Assembly (NCBI RefSeq): GCF_902506435.1
Contig: NZ_LR733215.1
Coordinates: forward strand, 2,148,958-2,212,957
DNA: 64,000 bases
Source: Nocardioides sp. AX2bis
GTDB taxonomy: Bacteria > Actinomycetota > Actinomycetes > Propionibacteriales > Nocardioidaceae
Direction of reading: 5' to 3'
The notes under the pieces were generated by a model. The model was not told the origin of the DNA. It searched no databases and saw only the letters and a list, made by a program, of their open reading frames with translations. Positions 42,242-53,976 of the stretch are shown one piece after another (position 1 is the stretch's first letter; each line of letters begins with the position of its first letter). A program made the position numbers and the translations under genes.

Positions 42242-44113
42242 GTGAGTGTGACCGAGTCCCAGGACCGCTTCGCCGAACCCCCCTTCGAGGAGTGGGGCGA
42301 CGGGCCCATGCCCTACGCGCCGGGCGAGGCCCCGTCGTCGTCACCGGGCGCTCGTACGCCCCCGCAGGACATGGCCGCCGAGCAGTCCGTGCTCGGGGCG
42401 ATGCTGATCTCCAAGGACGCCATCGCCGACGTCTCGGAGGTCCTGCGCGGACCGGACTACTACCGCCCCTCGCACGAGACGATCCACGACGCCGTCATCG
42501 ACCTCTTCGGTCGCGGCGAGCCGGTCGACATGGTCACGGTCTCCGCCGAGCTGCAGCGCCAGGGTCACCTCCAGCGCGTCGGCGGCGCGCCGTACCTCCA
42601 CACCCTGGCCTCCAACGTCCCGATCGCTGCCAACGCCCAGTTCTACGCCGAGATCGTGCGCGAGAAGGCGATCCTGCGCCGCCTCGTCGACGCCGGCACC
42701 AAGATCGTGCAGATCGGGTACGCCGGCGAGGGCCAGGTCGACGACGTCGTCGACCGCGCCCAGGCCGAGATCTACACCGTCACCGACAAGCGCAGCAGCG
42801 AGGACTTCGCCCCGCTGGCCGACATCATGGACGGCGTCCTCGACGAGATCGAGGCGATCGGCAACCGGGAGGCCGGGCTCTACGGCGTGCCCACCGGATT
42901 CGCCGACCTCGACGACCTGACGAACGGTCTGCACTCTGGGCAGATGATCATCGTCGCGGCTCGTCCTGCCATGGGGAAGGCGCTCGCGCTCGACACCCCG
43001 CTCGTGACACCGACCGGCTGGACCACGATGGGCGATGTCGCCGTGGGTGACGACCTCGTCGACGCCCAGGGCAAGGCGACACGAGTCGTGGCGGCGACCG
43101 ACGTCATGGTCGACCGGCCCTGCTACGAGGTGACCTTCTCGGACGGCACGACGATCGTGGCCGACGCCGAGCACCAGTGGCTGACGGAGACGGTGGTCGA
43201 GGAGCGAGCGTCAGCAAGCGTCTCGAGACCCTCGCAGCCGACCTCCCGTATCCGCACCACCGAGCAGATCGCGCAGACGCTGGACCGGATCCACACCATC
43301 TCGATGCCGGACGGCTCGTCGGTCAAGGTGGGGTCCGTACGCCCCGTCGCCTCTGTTCCGGTGCGGTGCGTCCAGGTCGACAACGACGACCACCTCTACC
43401 TCGCGGGCGAGTCGATGGTTCCGACCCACAACTCGACGCTGGCGCTGGACTTCTGCCGCGCGGCCTCCATCCACAACAACCTCTCCAGCGTCTTCTTCAG
43501 CCTCGAGATGACGCGCTCGGAGATCACGATGCGGCTGCTCTCGGCCGAGGCGAAGGTGCCGCTGAACCACATCCGCAACGGCAAGATGGACCAGGCCGAC
43601 TGGGACAAGCTCGCCCGCCACATGGGCCGGGTGTCGTCGGCGCCGATGTTCATCGACGACTCGCCCAACATGACGATGATGGAGATCCGGGCCAAGGCCC
43701 GCCGGCTCAAGCAGCGCCACGACCTCAAGCTGATCGTGATCGACTACATGCAGCTGATGACGTCCGGCCGCAAGGTCGAGTCGCGCCAGCTCGAGGTCTC
43801 GGAGTTCTCCCGCCAGATCAAGCTGCTGGCCAAGGAGCTGCAGCTGCCGATCATCGCGCTGTCGCAGCTCAACCGTGGGCCGGAGCAGCGCGGCGACAAG
43901 CGCCCGATGATGAGCGACCTTCGCGAATCGGGCTCGCTCGAACAGGACGCCGACATGGTGATCCTGCTGCACCGCGACGACGCCTACGAGAAGGAGTCGA
44001 CCCGCCCTGGCGAGGCCGACCTGATCGTGGCCAAGCACCGCAACGGCGCGACCCGTGACATCACGGTGGCCTTCCAGGGCCACTACTCGCGCTTCGTCGA
44101 CATGGCGCACTGA
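42242..44113 (+). CDS. dnaB: Replicative DNA helicase DnaB with in-frame mini-intein
   Basis: 623 residues as read; 472 after removal of the intein (247-397). The N-domain spans about residues 40-150 (PQDMAAEQSVLGAML) and the RecA-like domain follows (GVPTGFADLDDLTNGLHSGQMIIVAARPAMGK, then STLALDF). Walker A is split by the intein; Walker B is LIVIDYMQLM, with SQLNRGPEQR and the SDLRESGSLEQDAD motif. The enzyme unwinds DNA ahead of the fork and requires splicing to restore GKST. GTG 42242 follows GAGGAGGG. Transcription probably starts near 41930. Confidence 0.96.
   Translation: MSVTESQDRFAEPPFEEWGDGPMPYAPGEAPSSSPGARTPPQDMAAEQSVLGAMLISKDAIADVSEVLRGPDYYRPSHETIHDAVIDLFGRGEPVDMVTVSAELQRQGHLQRVGGAPYLHTLASNVPIAANAQFYAEIVREKAILRRLVDAGTKIVQIGYAGEGQVDDVVDRAQAEIYTVTDKRSSEDFAPLADIMDGVLDEIEAIGNREAGLYGVPTGFADLDDLTNGLHSGQMIIVAARPAMGKALALDTPLVTPTGWTTMGDVAVGDDLVDAQGKATRVVAATDVMVDRPCYEVTFSDGTTIVADAEHQWLTETVVEERASASVSRPSQPTSRIRTTEQIAQTLDRIHTISMPDGSSVKVGSVRPVASVPVRCVQVDNDDHLYLAGESMVPTHNSTLALDFCRAASIHNNLSSVFFSLEMTRSEITMRLLSAEAKVPLNHIRNGKMDQADWDKLARHMGRVSSAPMFIDDSPNMTMMEIRAKARRLKQRHDLKLIVIDYMQLMTSGRKVESRQLEVSEFSRQIKLLAKELQLPIIALSQLNRGPEQRGDKRPMMSDLRESGSLEQDADMVILLHRDDAYEKESTRPGEADLIVAKHRNGATRDITVAFQGHYSRFVDMAH
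42980..43432 (+). other. Class 3-type mini-intein in DnaB
   Basis: Residues 247-397 (151 residues). Block A starts with Ala (ALALDTPLVTPTGWTTMGDV) rather than Cys or Ser. Block B reads ADAEHQW (Trp313), block F VRCVQV (Cys376), and block G PTHN before Ser398 (Thr395, His396, Asn397). The Trp/Cys/Thr set with no N-terminal nucleophile is the signature of class 3 inteins, known from mycobacteriophage DnaB. There is no homing-endonuclease domain; a repeat-derived peptide sits where one would be expected. Confidence 0.88.
43192..43231 (+). repeat. REP-like repeat embedded in the intein
   Basis: TGGTCGAGGAGCGAGCG, then TCAGCAAGCGTCTCGAGACC, is the same family as the tandem repeat at 16776-16869, with a one-base insertion and a few changes. 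It is read in frame as VVEERASASVSRPS (intein residues 72-85), between blocks B and F, and keeps the DnaB frame open. Confidence 0.85.
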
Positions 44114-44162
44114 CCTCGGGTCGACGACCGGCCACCGACGCCCGTCGCGGCTAGCGTGCCGT

Positions 44163-44759
44163 ATGCCCGAGTTCACCTGGCGACCGGCCAACCAGTCCAC
44201 GACCGAGGACGTCGAGGCGGTGTTCGACGCCGGCGGCGCCGGGAAGTGCCGCTGCCAGGCCCTGAAGGCCCCGGGCTGGATCTGGCGCGATACCACCCAG
44301 GAGCAGAGGGAAGCAGCCCTGCTGGAGCAGACCGGTTGCGGCACCGACGGGCCCACGTCCGGTCTCGTCGGCTACCTCGACGGTGAGCCGGCCGGCTGGG
44401 TCGCGGTCGAGCCGCGGGAGGACTACCCCAGGGTGTGGAGCCGGAAGGCGCCGTGGATGCGGATGGACCCCGACCTCGAGGGCGTCTGGTCGGTCACCTG
44501 CTTCGTGGTGCGCAAGGGCTTCCGTCGCCAGGGGCTGATGTACGAGCTGGCCGCCGGCACCGTCGAGTACGGACGGCAGGTCGGCGCCCGCGTCCTGGAG
44601 GGCTACCCCACCGAGCCGGTGCCCGGGAAGACGGTGATCTGGGACGAGGCCTCGGTGGGGCTGCTCCAGGTGTTCCTCGACGTCGGGTACGAGGTGGTGG
44701 CCTCGCCGACCCTGCGGCGGAGGGTCGTGCGGCACCGACTCCTTGACCCGACCGGCTAA
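44163..44759 (+). CDS. GNAT family N-acetyltransferase
   Basis: 198 residues. It opens MPEFTWRPANQSTTEDVEAVF with a CRCQ stretch, and the acetyl-CoA region is VTCFVVRKGFRRQGLMYELAAGTVEYGRQVGARVLEGYP. The acceptor is unknown. The ATG is leaderless (TAGCGT, five bases). Its TAA stop overlaps the first TetR operator of the next operon. Confidence 0.82.
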   Translation: MPEFTWRPANQSTTEDVEAVFDAGGAGKCRCQALKAPGWIWRDTTQEQREAALLEQTGCGTDGPTSGLVGYLDGEPAGWVAVEPREDYPRVWSRKAPWMRMDPDLEGVWSVTCFVVRKGFRRQGLMYELAAGTVEYGRQVGARVLEGYPTEPVPGKTVIWDEASVGLLQVFLDVGYEVVASPTLRRRVVRHRLLDPTG

Positions 44760-44790
44760 TGTGATTAGCCTCAGGCTAAGAGCATTAGCC
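44754..44790. promoter_or_regulatory. Double TetR operator
   Basis: GGCTAA-TGTGA-TTAGCC (44754-44770) and GGCTAA-GAGCA-TTAGCC (44774-44790) are two perfect inverted repeats with centres exactly 20 bases apart, so dimers would bind on the same face of the helix. They end 17 bases before the hydrolase ATG. The downstream TetR (45637) is the probable ligand-responsive repressor. Confidence 0.78.
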
Positions 44791-44807
44791 ACCCACCAGG
44801 AGACGCC

Positions 44808-45644
44808 ATGACCCACCACCTGCCTCTCGACGGGAACCACCTCGCCTACGACCTGGAGGGGGAGGGACCCCTGGTCGTCCTCGCGCACGGCATGGGGGAC
44901 ACCCGGCACTCGTACCGCTTCGTGGTCCCCGCCCTGGTGGCGGCCGGCTACCGGGTCGCCAACGTCGACCTGCGCGGCTGCGGCGACTCCAGCCTGGGCT
45001 GGGACGGCTACAGCCGCACCGACATCGCCGGCGACCTCGTCGCCCTCATCCGCCACCTCGGCGGCCCGGCCGTCATCGTGGGCCAGTCCATCAGCGGCGG
45101 TGCGACGTCGATCGCGGCCGCCACCGCGCCCGACGTGGTCGTCGGCGTCATCGAGCTGGCGCCCTTCACCCGTACGCAGTCCGTCAGCCTCGGCGGCCTG
45201 CTGCGGAACCGGCGCTACCGCACCGGGACGCTCCGGCTGGTGTGGGCCGTCACCACGGGGAGCTCGCGCGGGTGGGGGAGGTACCTCGACCTGGCCGTGC
45301 CCGAGAAGCCGGCCGACTGGGACGCAGAGCTGGGACGGATCGTGGCGAAGCTCGACGAGGACGGGCGGATGAAGGTCCTCAGGGCCATGGGCGGTTCGAG
45401 CCCGGCGGACGCCGGCGCGCGCCTGCCGGACGTCTCCTGCCCCGTGCTGGTGGTGGAGGGCAGCCTGGACCCCGACTGGGCGGACCCGGTGGCCGAGGCG
45501 GAGCTGATCCTGGCCGACCTCCCCGACGGCGTGGGCGAGGTCGCCGTCATCGAGGGCGCCGGGCACTACCCGCACACGCAGACCCCCGACGAGGTCGTCG
45601 CGCTGGCGCTGCCCTTCCTGGCCCGGACGCTCCCGCGTGCCTAG
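44808..45644 (+). CDS. Alpha/beta hydrolase, first gene of TetR-UvrA-like operon
   Basis: 278 residues with LAHGMGDTRHSYR, DLRGCGDSS, the nucleophile elbow GQSISGGA (Gln in place of the usual His), and EGAGHYPHTQTP with the catalytic His. Its Shine-Dalgarno CAGGAG is close behind a double operator. The next gene (TetR) starts eight bases before this stop, so expression is coupled. A role in degrading a toxic ester or lactone is inferred from context. Confidence 0.87.
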   Translation: MTHHLPLDGNHLAYDLEGEGPLVVLAHGMGDTRHSYRFVVPALVAAGYRVANVDLRGCGDSSLGWDGYSRTDIAGDLVALIRHLGGPAVIVGQSISGGATSIAAATAPDVVVGVIELAPFTRTQSVSLGGLLRNRRYRTGTLRLVWAVTTGSSRGWGRYLDLAVPEKPADWDAELGRIVAKLDEDGRMKVLRAMGGSSPADAGARLPDVSCPVLVVEGSLDPDWADPVAEAELILADLPDGVGEVAVIEGAGHYPHTQTPDEVVALALPFLARTLPRA

Positions 45645-46215
45645 GGCCGGCCTGGCACCGGCCACGGTCGTCGAGGCGGCCGCCGACCTGGCCGACGAGA
45701 CCGGGTTCGACCACCTCAGCATGGGGAAGGTGGCCGAACGGCTCGGCGTCCGGGCCCCCTCCCTCTACAAGCACGTCGAGGGACTCGACGACCTCGCCCA
45801 CCGGATCGCGGTCCTGGCCGCCCACGAGCTCAGCGACGCCATCCGCGACGCCACCCAGGGCCGCTCGGCCCGCGAGGCGCTCGCCGCCGCCGCCCGCGCG
45901 ATGCGCGCCTTCGTGAACGAGCACCCCGGTCGGTACGCCGCGATCAACGCCGCCCGCCGTACCGGCGCCGACGACCCGCTGGAGGTCCCCACCGCACGGT
46001 TCCTAGCCTCGCTCTCCGCCGTGCTGCACGGCTACCGGGTGGACCCGGCCCAGGAGGTGCACGCGATGAGGATGCTGCGCAGCATGCTCCACGGGTTCGC
46101 CGACCTCGAGCTGGCCCGCGGCTTCCAGCTCGACACCGACGTGGACGAGAGCTTCACCTGGCTCCTCGACTTCGTCGACCGCGGGCTGCGGGCGCTCGTC
46201 GCGGAGCTGCCATGA
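45637..46215 (+). CDS. TetR/AcrR family regulator
   Basis: 192 residues, starting at GTG 45637. The helix-turn-helix is LSMGKVAERLGVRAPSLYKHVEG, and the ligand domain shows EHPGRYAAINA and MLRSMLHGFADLELARGF. It resembles the TetR at 16922 along its length. It is the second gene of a four-gene operon, and probably controls it through two inverted repeats at 44754-44790. Confidence 0.9.
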   Translation: MPRAGLAPATVVEAAADLADETGFDHLSMGKVAERLGVRAPSLYKHVEGLDDLAHRIAVLAAHELSDAIRDATQGRSAREALAAAARAMRAFVNEHPGRYAAINAARRTGADDPLEVPTARFLASLSAVLHGYRVDPAQEVHAMRMLRSMLHGFADLELARGFQLDTDVDESFTWLLDFVDRGLRALVAELP

Positions 46216-46756
46216 GCATCACGACCGCCCGGCTGCGGTTCCGACCGTTCGTGAGCGCCGACCACACCTGGCTGCACCCGATCGCCTCCGACCCGGTCGT
46301 CACCCGCTACACCGACTGGGGCCCGAACACCGTCGACGACACCACCGACTTCCTGGCCGACGCCGCCACGGAGGGGGCCGGGCCGTCGCCCTGGACCTGG
46401 GCGGTGACCCAGGCCGACGGCACGGGCATCGGCTCGGCGAGCCTCGACGTCGTCAGCGCCCCCCACCGCCGGGCGCGGATCGGCTACCTGGTCGGACCGG
46501 CGCACCAGGGCGCCGGCTACGGCACCGAGATCGCGACCGGGCTGGTCTCGCGCGCGTTCGACCACCACGGGATCCGCCGCGTCGAGGCCACCTGCCACCC
46601 CGACAACACCGCGTCGGCCCGGGTGCTGGAGAAGGCGGGCCTGCTCCTCGAGGGGCGCATGCGCAGCCACCTCCTGGCTCGCGGCGCGTGGCGGGACAGC
46701 CTGCTCTTCGCGACCCTCGACACGGACCCCCGCGGCGGACGAGACTCACGAGCGCC

Positions 46757-46760
<4 letters not shown>
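46212..46760 (+). CDS. GNAT family N-acetyltransferase
   Basis: 182 residues. MSITTARLRFRPFVSADHTWL and IGYLVGPAHQGAGYGTEIATGLVSRAFDHHGIRRVEATCHPDNTASARVLEKAGLLLEGRMR give the RimJ/RimL-type GNAT motifs. It is linked by ATGA overlaps to the TetR gene before it and to the UvrA-like gene after it. Acetylation of a drug or toxin is suggested by the operon, not shown by the sequence. Confidence 0.87.
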
Positions 46761-49120
<2,360 letters not shown>

Positions 49121-49146
49121 CTGGACGTCCTCCCGTGCGGGCGCGC

Positions 49147-50619
49147 CTACATCAGGGCGGCCGTCAGCCGGCACACGTTGTCGACGTAGCGCCGGTGCCA
49201 CGGGCGCTGCTGCCACTCGGTGACCGTCAGCACCCGGGACGCCGCACGCTGCTCGTCGTCGTGCTCCTGCAACCGGCGGACGAGGTCGCCGCCGAAGCCG
49301 AGCAGCATCACCTCGTAGGTGAGCGCGAACGAGCGGAAGTCCATGTTGGAGGAGCCGATCACCCCGACCGTGTCGTCGACGGTGAGGTACTTCGCGTGCA
49401 GCACCGCCGGCGCCGGGTAGAGGTGGATGACGACCCCGGCCTCGAGCAGCCCGCTGTAGTAGGACCGCTGGGCGTGGCCGACCAGGAACTGGTCGGCCTC
49501 CTCGCCCACGAACAGCTCCACCCGCACCCCCCGGTGCGCCGCGGTGGTGATGGCCGACATCAGCGCCTCGTCCGGCACGAAGTAGGGGCTGGTGATCGAG
49601 ACGCGCTCGGTGGCCAGGTGCACCAGCGAGGTGAACAGGCGCAGGTTCGGCTCGCTCGGGAAGCCCGGCCCGGACGCCACCACCTGCATCGCGTTCGCGC
49701 GTCCGTCGAGCCCGCCCGGCAGCAGGTCGGGCTTGTCGACGAAGTGGGTCTCGAAGTCGAGCACCTGGCCGGTCTCGGTGTACCAGTCGGTCGCGAAGAC
49801 GGCCTCGACCGACAGCACGACGTCACCGCTGACCTGCAGGGTCAGGTCCTTCCACCGCCGCCCCTCGCGCGCGTTGCGGGCGCTGCCGTACGCCGGGCCG
49901 ATCAGGTTGTGCGAGCCCACGAAGGCGGTCTGGCCGTCGACGACGAGCAGCTTGCGGTGGTTGCGCAGGTCCGGGCGGCGCCACTGCCGGCGCAGGGGGC
50001 GGATCGGCATCATCAGCTCCCACGCGACGCCGGCCGCGGTCAGCCGCCGCTGCAGGTCCTTCCAGCCGGGGTACGAGCGGGAGCCGAGGTGGTCCATCAG
50101 CATCCGCACCTCGACCCCCCGGCCGGCGGCCGCGCACAGCGTGGTGAAGAAGGCGTCGGTGGCCTCGTCCCACGAGGCGATGTAGAACTCGACCTGGACG
50201 TAGTGCCGGGCGCCCGCCACGGCGTCGGTCATCGCCGCGAACGCCTCGGCGGTGTCGCCGAACAGGCCTTCGTCGGCCCCGGTCACGCACGGGATGCCGG
50301 TCAGGTGCCGGTTCATCCGCAGGATGCTGGCCAGCCCCGGTGACGGCTCGGCGCCCCAGGGCACCGTCGGCAGCATCCGGGTCTGCTCGCCGATGAAGCC
50401 GGTCGCCTGCCGCTGGACCTCGATCCGCCGCCCGCGCACCCACGGGCTGCCGATCAACCAGTAGAGCGGGAACCCGACCACCGGGACGAAGAGGATCAGC
50501 AGCAGCCAGGCCGACGACGACGCCGGGCGCCGGCCCTCGGGGACGGTGCCCACCGCGGCGAGCTTGAGGACGTACTCGGTGGCGAGCAGCACCGCGGTGA
50601 TCATCGCCGTCCAGCTCAT
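49147..50619 (-). CDS. cls: Cardiolipin synthase
   Basis: 490 residues. Two N-terminal transmembrane helices (ITAVLLATEYVLKLAAVG, AWLLLILFVPVVGFPLYWLIG) precede two phospholipase-D HKD motifs: NHRKLLVVDG and LHAKYLTVDD, each followed by GSHN or GSSN. It joins two phosphatidylglycerol molecules to make cardiolipin at the membrane. Leaderless ATG (TAGGCT, six bases). Confidence 0.93.
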   Translation of the reverse strand: MSWTAMITAVLLATEYVLKLAAVGTVPEGRRPASSSAWLLLILFVPVVGFPLYWLIGSPWVRGRRIEVQRQATGFIGEQTRMLPTVPWGAEPSPGLASILRMNRHLTGIPCVTGADEGLFGDTAEAFAAMTDAVAGARHYVQVEFYIASWDEATDAFFTTLCAAAGRGVEVRMLMDHLGSRSYPGWKDLQRRLTAAGVAWELMMPIRPLRRQWRRPDLRNHRKLLVVDGQTAFVGSHNLIGPAYGSARNAREGRRWKDLTLQVSGDVVLSVEAVFATDWYTETGQVLDFETHFVDKPDLLPGGLDGRANAMQVVASGPGFPSEPNLRLFTSLVHLATERVSITSPYFVPDEALMSAITTAAHRGVRVELFVGEEADQFLVGHAQRSYYSGLLEAGVVIHLYPAPAVLHAKYLTVDDTVGVIGSSNMDFRSFALTYEVMLLGFGGDLVRRLQEHDDEQRAASRVLTVTEWQQRPWHRRYVDNVCRLTAALM

Positions 50620-50739
50620 GCGACGAGCCTAGGGAGCCGCGACAGGGCGTAGGTCCCGTGTCCCTTGACACCCGGACCGCCACGCGTCAGGTTCGCGCTA
50701 CCGGCCGGGGTGTCCCCGGGGGTGCCCAGGGAGATCACC

Positions 50740-53700
50740 ATGCGTACACGGTCCCGTCTCGTCGTCCTCCCCGCGATCGGCGCGCTCGTCGTCGGCGCCC
50801 TGGTCGGGGCCCCCGGCTCCACCGCGGCCCCGCCCCCGGCCACGCCCGCCGTCGCGTCCGCCGCGGCGCCCGACGACGGGGGCCTGGAGGTGTACGTCGG
50901 GGAGGTCGGCGCCGGTCAGCTGCCCGACCTCGTGGCGCTCGGGATCGACCGCCACGAGCTGGAGCTGGCCCCGGTCGCGGGTGGCCAGGACGATCTCGGT
51001 GGCAAGGGCCTGGTCGAGGTCGAGGTCGTGCTCAGCGCCGACCAGGCAGAGCAGCTCGCCGCGCAGGGTCTCGACCTCCAGGTCAAGCAGGTCGACGGGC
51101 AGAGCGTCACCGAGCGCGCCGACGCCCGGGCCGCCGAGGGCTACGAGGTCTGGCAGACCTACTCCGGCGACGGTGGCATCGCCGAGGAGCTGCGGCAGGT
51201 CGCGGCCGACAACCCGCGGATCACCAAGCTGGTCACCGCCGGGCAGACCGTGCAGGGCCAGGACATCCTGGCGCTCAAGGTCACCGACCGCGCGCGTCGT
51301 ACGCCTGACGGGTCCCGCCCCGCGGTGCTCTACCTCTCCGCCCAGCACGCGCGCGAGTGGATCACCCCCGAGATGACGACCCGGCTGCTCGCGCGGGTCG
51401 TCGAGCGGTACGCCGCGGGCGACCGCGGCACGCGCCGGCTGCTGGCCTCCACCGAGCTGTGGTTCCTGCCGGTGGCCAACCCCGACGGGTACGACTACAC
51501 CTTCACCGAGGGCAACCGGCTGTGGCGCAAGAACCTGCGCGACAACGACGGGGACGGCACGACGGCGCCCGGTGACGGCGTCGACCTGAACCGGAACTGG
51601 CCCTACCGGTGGGGCTACGACAACGAGGGTTCGTCGCCCGACCCGGCGAGCGAGACCTACCGCGGCCGTGGACCCGCCTCCGAGCCCGAGACGCAGGCGC
51701 TGGACGCGCTGGCCGACCGCGTCGGCTTCGAGTTCCTGGTCAACTACCACTCGGCCGCCGAGCTGCTGCTCTACGGTACGGGCTGGCAGGTGGCCACGCC
51801 CTCGCCGGACGACCTGGTCTACGAGGCCCTGGCCGGTGACGACGCCGAGCCGGCCGTCCCCGGTTACGACCCCGACCTGTCCGCCGAGCTCTACACCACC
51901 AACGGCGACACCGACAGCGGCATCACCGAGGAGTACGGCGCGCTCGGGTTCACCCCCGAGATGTCGACCTGCGAGGCCGCCTCCGGGGTCGACCCCGACG
52001 ACGAGTGGCTCGCCGAGGACTGCGGCAGCGGCTTCGAGTTCCCCGACGACGAGCAGCTGGTCCAGGGCGAGTTCGAGAAGAACGTCCCGTTCGCGCTCTC
52101 GGTGGCCCGCTCCGCCGGGGACCCCGACGAGCCGCGCTCCTCGCTCGGCCTCGAGGCGCCGGCCTTCGAGGTCGACTCCTTCGACGTCTCCTACGGCGAC
52201 CCGCAGACCGTCGCGGTCGACGCCCGGCGCTCGATCCGTGACAAGGAGCTCCGCTTCCGTGTCGACGGCGGGCCCGTCCGGCGCACCTCGGTCGCGCGCT
52301 GGCGCGGCGGGGAGACCTACGGCCGGGACAACGACGTCTACTACGCCGAGTACCGCGGGACGGTCCGCGGCACGCAGGTCGGCGACCGCGTGACCGCCTG
52401 GTTCACCGGACGGGACGGCGCCACCCGCCGCGACCCGGGCACCCCGGTGCGCAGCGAGCGGTTCCGCTACACCGTCGAGTCCGACAGCGGGGCCGACGTG
52501 CTGGTCGTCGCCGACGAGGACTACACCGGGGTCAACCCGACCTACCCCGCCGGCACCGACGCCCCGGCGTACGCCGCGGCGCACGTGCGCGCGGTCGAGG
52601 ACGCCGGTTACACCGCCGACGTCTGGGACGTCGACGCCCAGGGCGTGCCGCACGACCTCGGCGTGCTCGGGCACTACGACGCGGTGCTGTGGTACCTCGG
52701 CGACAACCGGCTCACCCAGGACCCCGAGGACGAGGAGACCGACACGCCGTTCGGCCCGCTCCCCGACGTGTCGGTGGCCGAGCGTGCCCAGGACCTGACG
52801 ATCGCGGTCCGCGACTACCTCAACGAGGGCGGCAAGCTCGTGCACGCCGGCGAGACCGCGCAGTACCAGGGCCTCCCGGGGATCAGCGACGCCGTGGGCG
52901 GGCTCTACTACGGCCTGAACGGCGACCCGACCGCGGAGTGCGTCGTCGACGACCAGGCCGGGTTCTTCGAGGACTGCCTGATCCTGGCCGACGACTTCCG
53001 GCAGTACTGGCTGGGCGCGGTCAACCGGTTCGACACCACCGACCCCGGGGCGGTGGAGGGTCTCCCGGGCCCGCTGGGGGGCTTCCTGGGCGTGCTGGGC
53101 GGTCCCGTCGTCGAGGGCAGCAACCCCCTCGACGAGGCCGGCAGCTTCCAGGTCACCAGCGACGTGCTGCCGGTCGAGGACTTCCCCCAGTTCGCCAGCC
53201 GCGGCGCCGCGACCTACCCGGTGCAGCCGGGCGACCCGCTCAGCCCGGTCGAGGGCCAGCGGTACGCCGGGGTGCTCCACGCCGACAGCTCCTGGGCGCG
53301 GCTGACCCGGACCATCGACCTCACCGGCGCCACGTCGGCGGAGCTGCGGATGGCGACGTCGTGGAACACCGAGGAGGGCTACGACCACCTCGTGGTGGAG
53401 GCCCGTACGGCCGGTGGCAGCGACTGGACCACCCTGGCCGAGGTCGGCGGGGCCACCTCGACCGCGCCGCCCAGCGAGTGCGAGGCCGGCTTCTTCGTCG
53501 AGATCCACCCGTTCCTCGGCTCCTACCTCGGCGGCGCCGACTGCACCGGTCCCGGCAGCACCGGCACCTGGAGCTCGCTGACCGGGGTGGGCGGCTGGGA
53601 GGACCTCGCCTACGACCTCTCCGCCTTCGCCGGTGACGAGGTGGAGGTCTCGGTCGGCTACGTCACCGACCCCTCGAGCGGGGGGATCGGCGCCTTCGTC

Positions 53701-53976
53701 GACGACACCCGGGTCGAGGTCGACGACGCCGACCGGCCCGACCTCGCCGACGGCTTCGAGGGCGCCACCAGCCTCTGGGCGCCGGGCACCACCCCGCCGG
53801 GCAGCCCGCCGACCTCGACCGACTGGCAGATCGGGGGGCCGCTGGTCGAGAGCGTGGCCGCGACCTCGACCGACGACACCCTGCTGCTCGGGTTCGGGCT
53901 GGAGCAACTGGCCTCCGACCGGGATCGGGAGCGGCTCGTGAGGCGCGCGCTGGCCGGTCTGCTGGGCAGCTCCTGA
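50740..53976 (+). CDS. Secreted M14 zinc carboxypeptidase
   Basis: 1078 residues. MRTRSRLVVLPAIGALVVGA plus an Ala-rich cleavage region is a Sec signal. The M14 domain (about residues 120-470) has SAQHAREWITPEM (first His and Glu zinc ligands), LNRNWPYRWG, VNYHSAAELLLYGT (second His) and LGFTPEMSTCE (catalytic Glu). The C-terminal 500 residues contain a beta-rich module and a segment like the immune-inhibitor-A/MAM type domain (TWSSLTGVGGWEDLAYDLSAFAG). It degrades extracellular protein. GGGAG precedes ATG 50740. Confidence 0.9.
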   Translation: MRTRSRLVVLPAIGALVVGALVGAPGSTAAPPPATPAVASAAAPDDGGLEVYVGEVGAGQLPDLVALGIDRHELELAPVAGGQDDLGGKGLVEVEVVLSADQAEQLAAQGLDLQVKQVDGQSVTERADARAAEGYEVWQTYSGDGGIAEELRQVAADNPRITKLVTAGQTVQGQDILALKVTDRARRTPDGSRPAVLYLSAQHAREWITPEMTTRLLARVVERYAAGDRGTRRLLASTELWFLPVANPDGYDYTFTEGNRLWRKNLRDNDGDGTTAPGDGVDLNRNWPYRWGYDNEGSSPDPASETYRGRGPASEPETQALDALADRVGFEFLVNYHSAAELLLYGTGWQVATPSPDDLVYEALAGDDAEPAVPGYDPDLSAELYTTNGDTDSGITEEYGALGFTPEMSTCEAASGVDPDDEWLAEDCGSGFEFPDDEQLVQGEFEKNVPFALSVARSAGDPDEPRSSLGLEAPAFEVDSFDVSYGDPQTVAVDARRSIRDKELRFRVDGGPVRRTSVARWRGGETYGRDNDVYYAEYRGTVRGTQVGDRVTAWFTGRDGATRRDPGTPVRSERFRYTVESDSGADVLVVADEDYTGVNPTYPAGTDAPAYAAAHVRAVEDAGYTADVWDVDAQGVPHDLGVLGHYDAVLWYLGDNRLTQDPEDEETDTPFGPLPDVSVAERAQDLTIAVRDYLNEGGKLVHAGETAQYQGLPGISDAVGGLYYGLNGDPTAECVVDDQAGFFEDCLILADDFRQYWLGAVNRFDTTDPGAVEGLPGPLGGFLGVLGGPVVEGSNPLDEAGSFQVTSDVLPVEDFPQFASRGAATYPVQPGDPLSPVEGQRYAGVLHADSSWARLTRTIDLTGATSAELRMATSWNTEEGYDHLVVEARTAGGSDWTTLAEVGGATSTAPPSECEAGFFVEIHPFLGSYLGGADCTGPGSTGTWSSLTGVGGWEDLAYDLSAFAGDEVEVSVGYVTDPSSGGIGAFVDDTRVEVDDADRPDLADGFEGATSLWAPGTTPPGSPPTSTDWQIGGPLVESVAATSTDDTLLLGFGLEQLASDRDRERLVRRALAGLLGSS

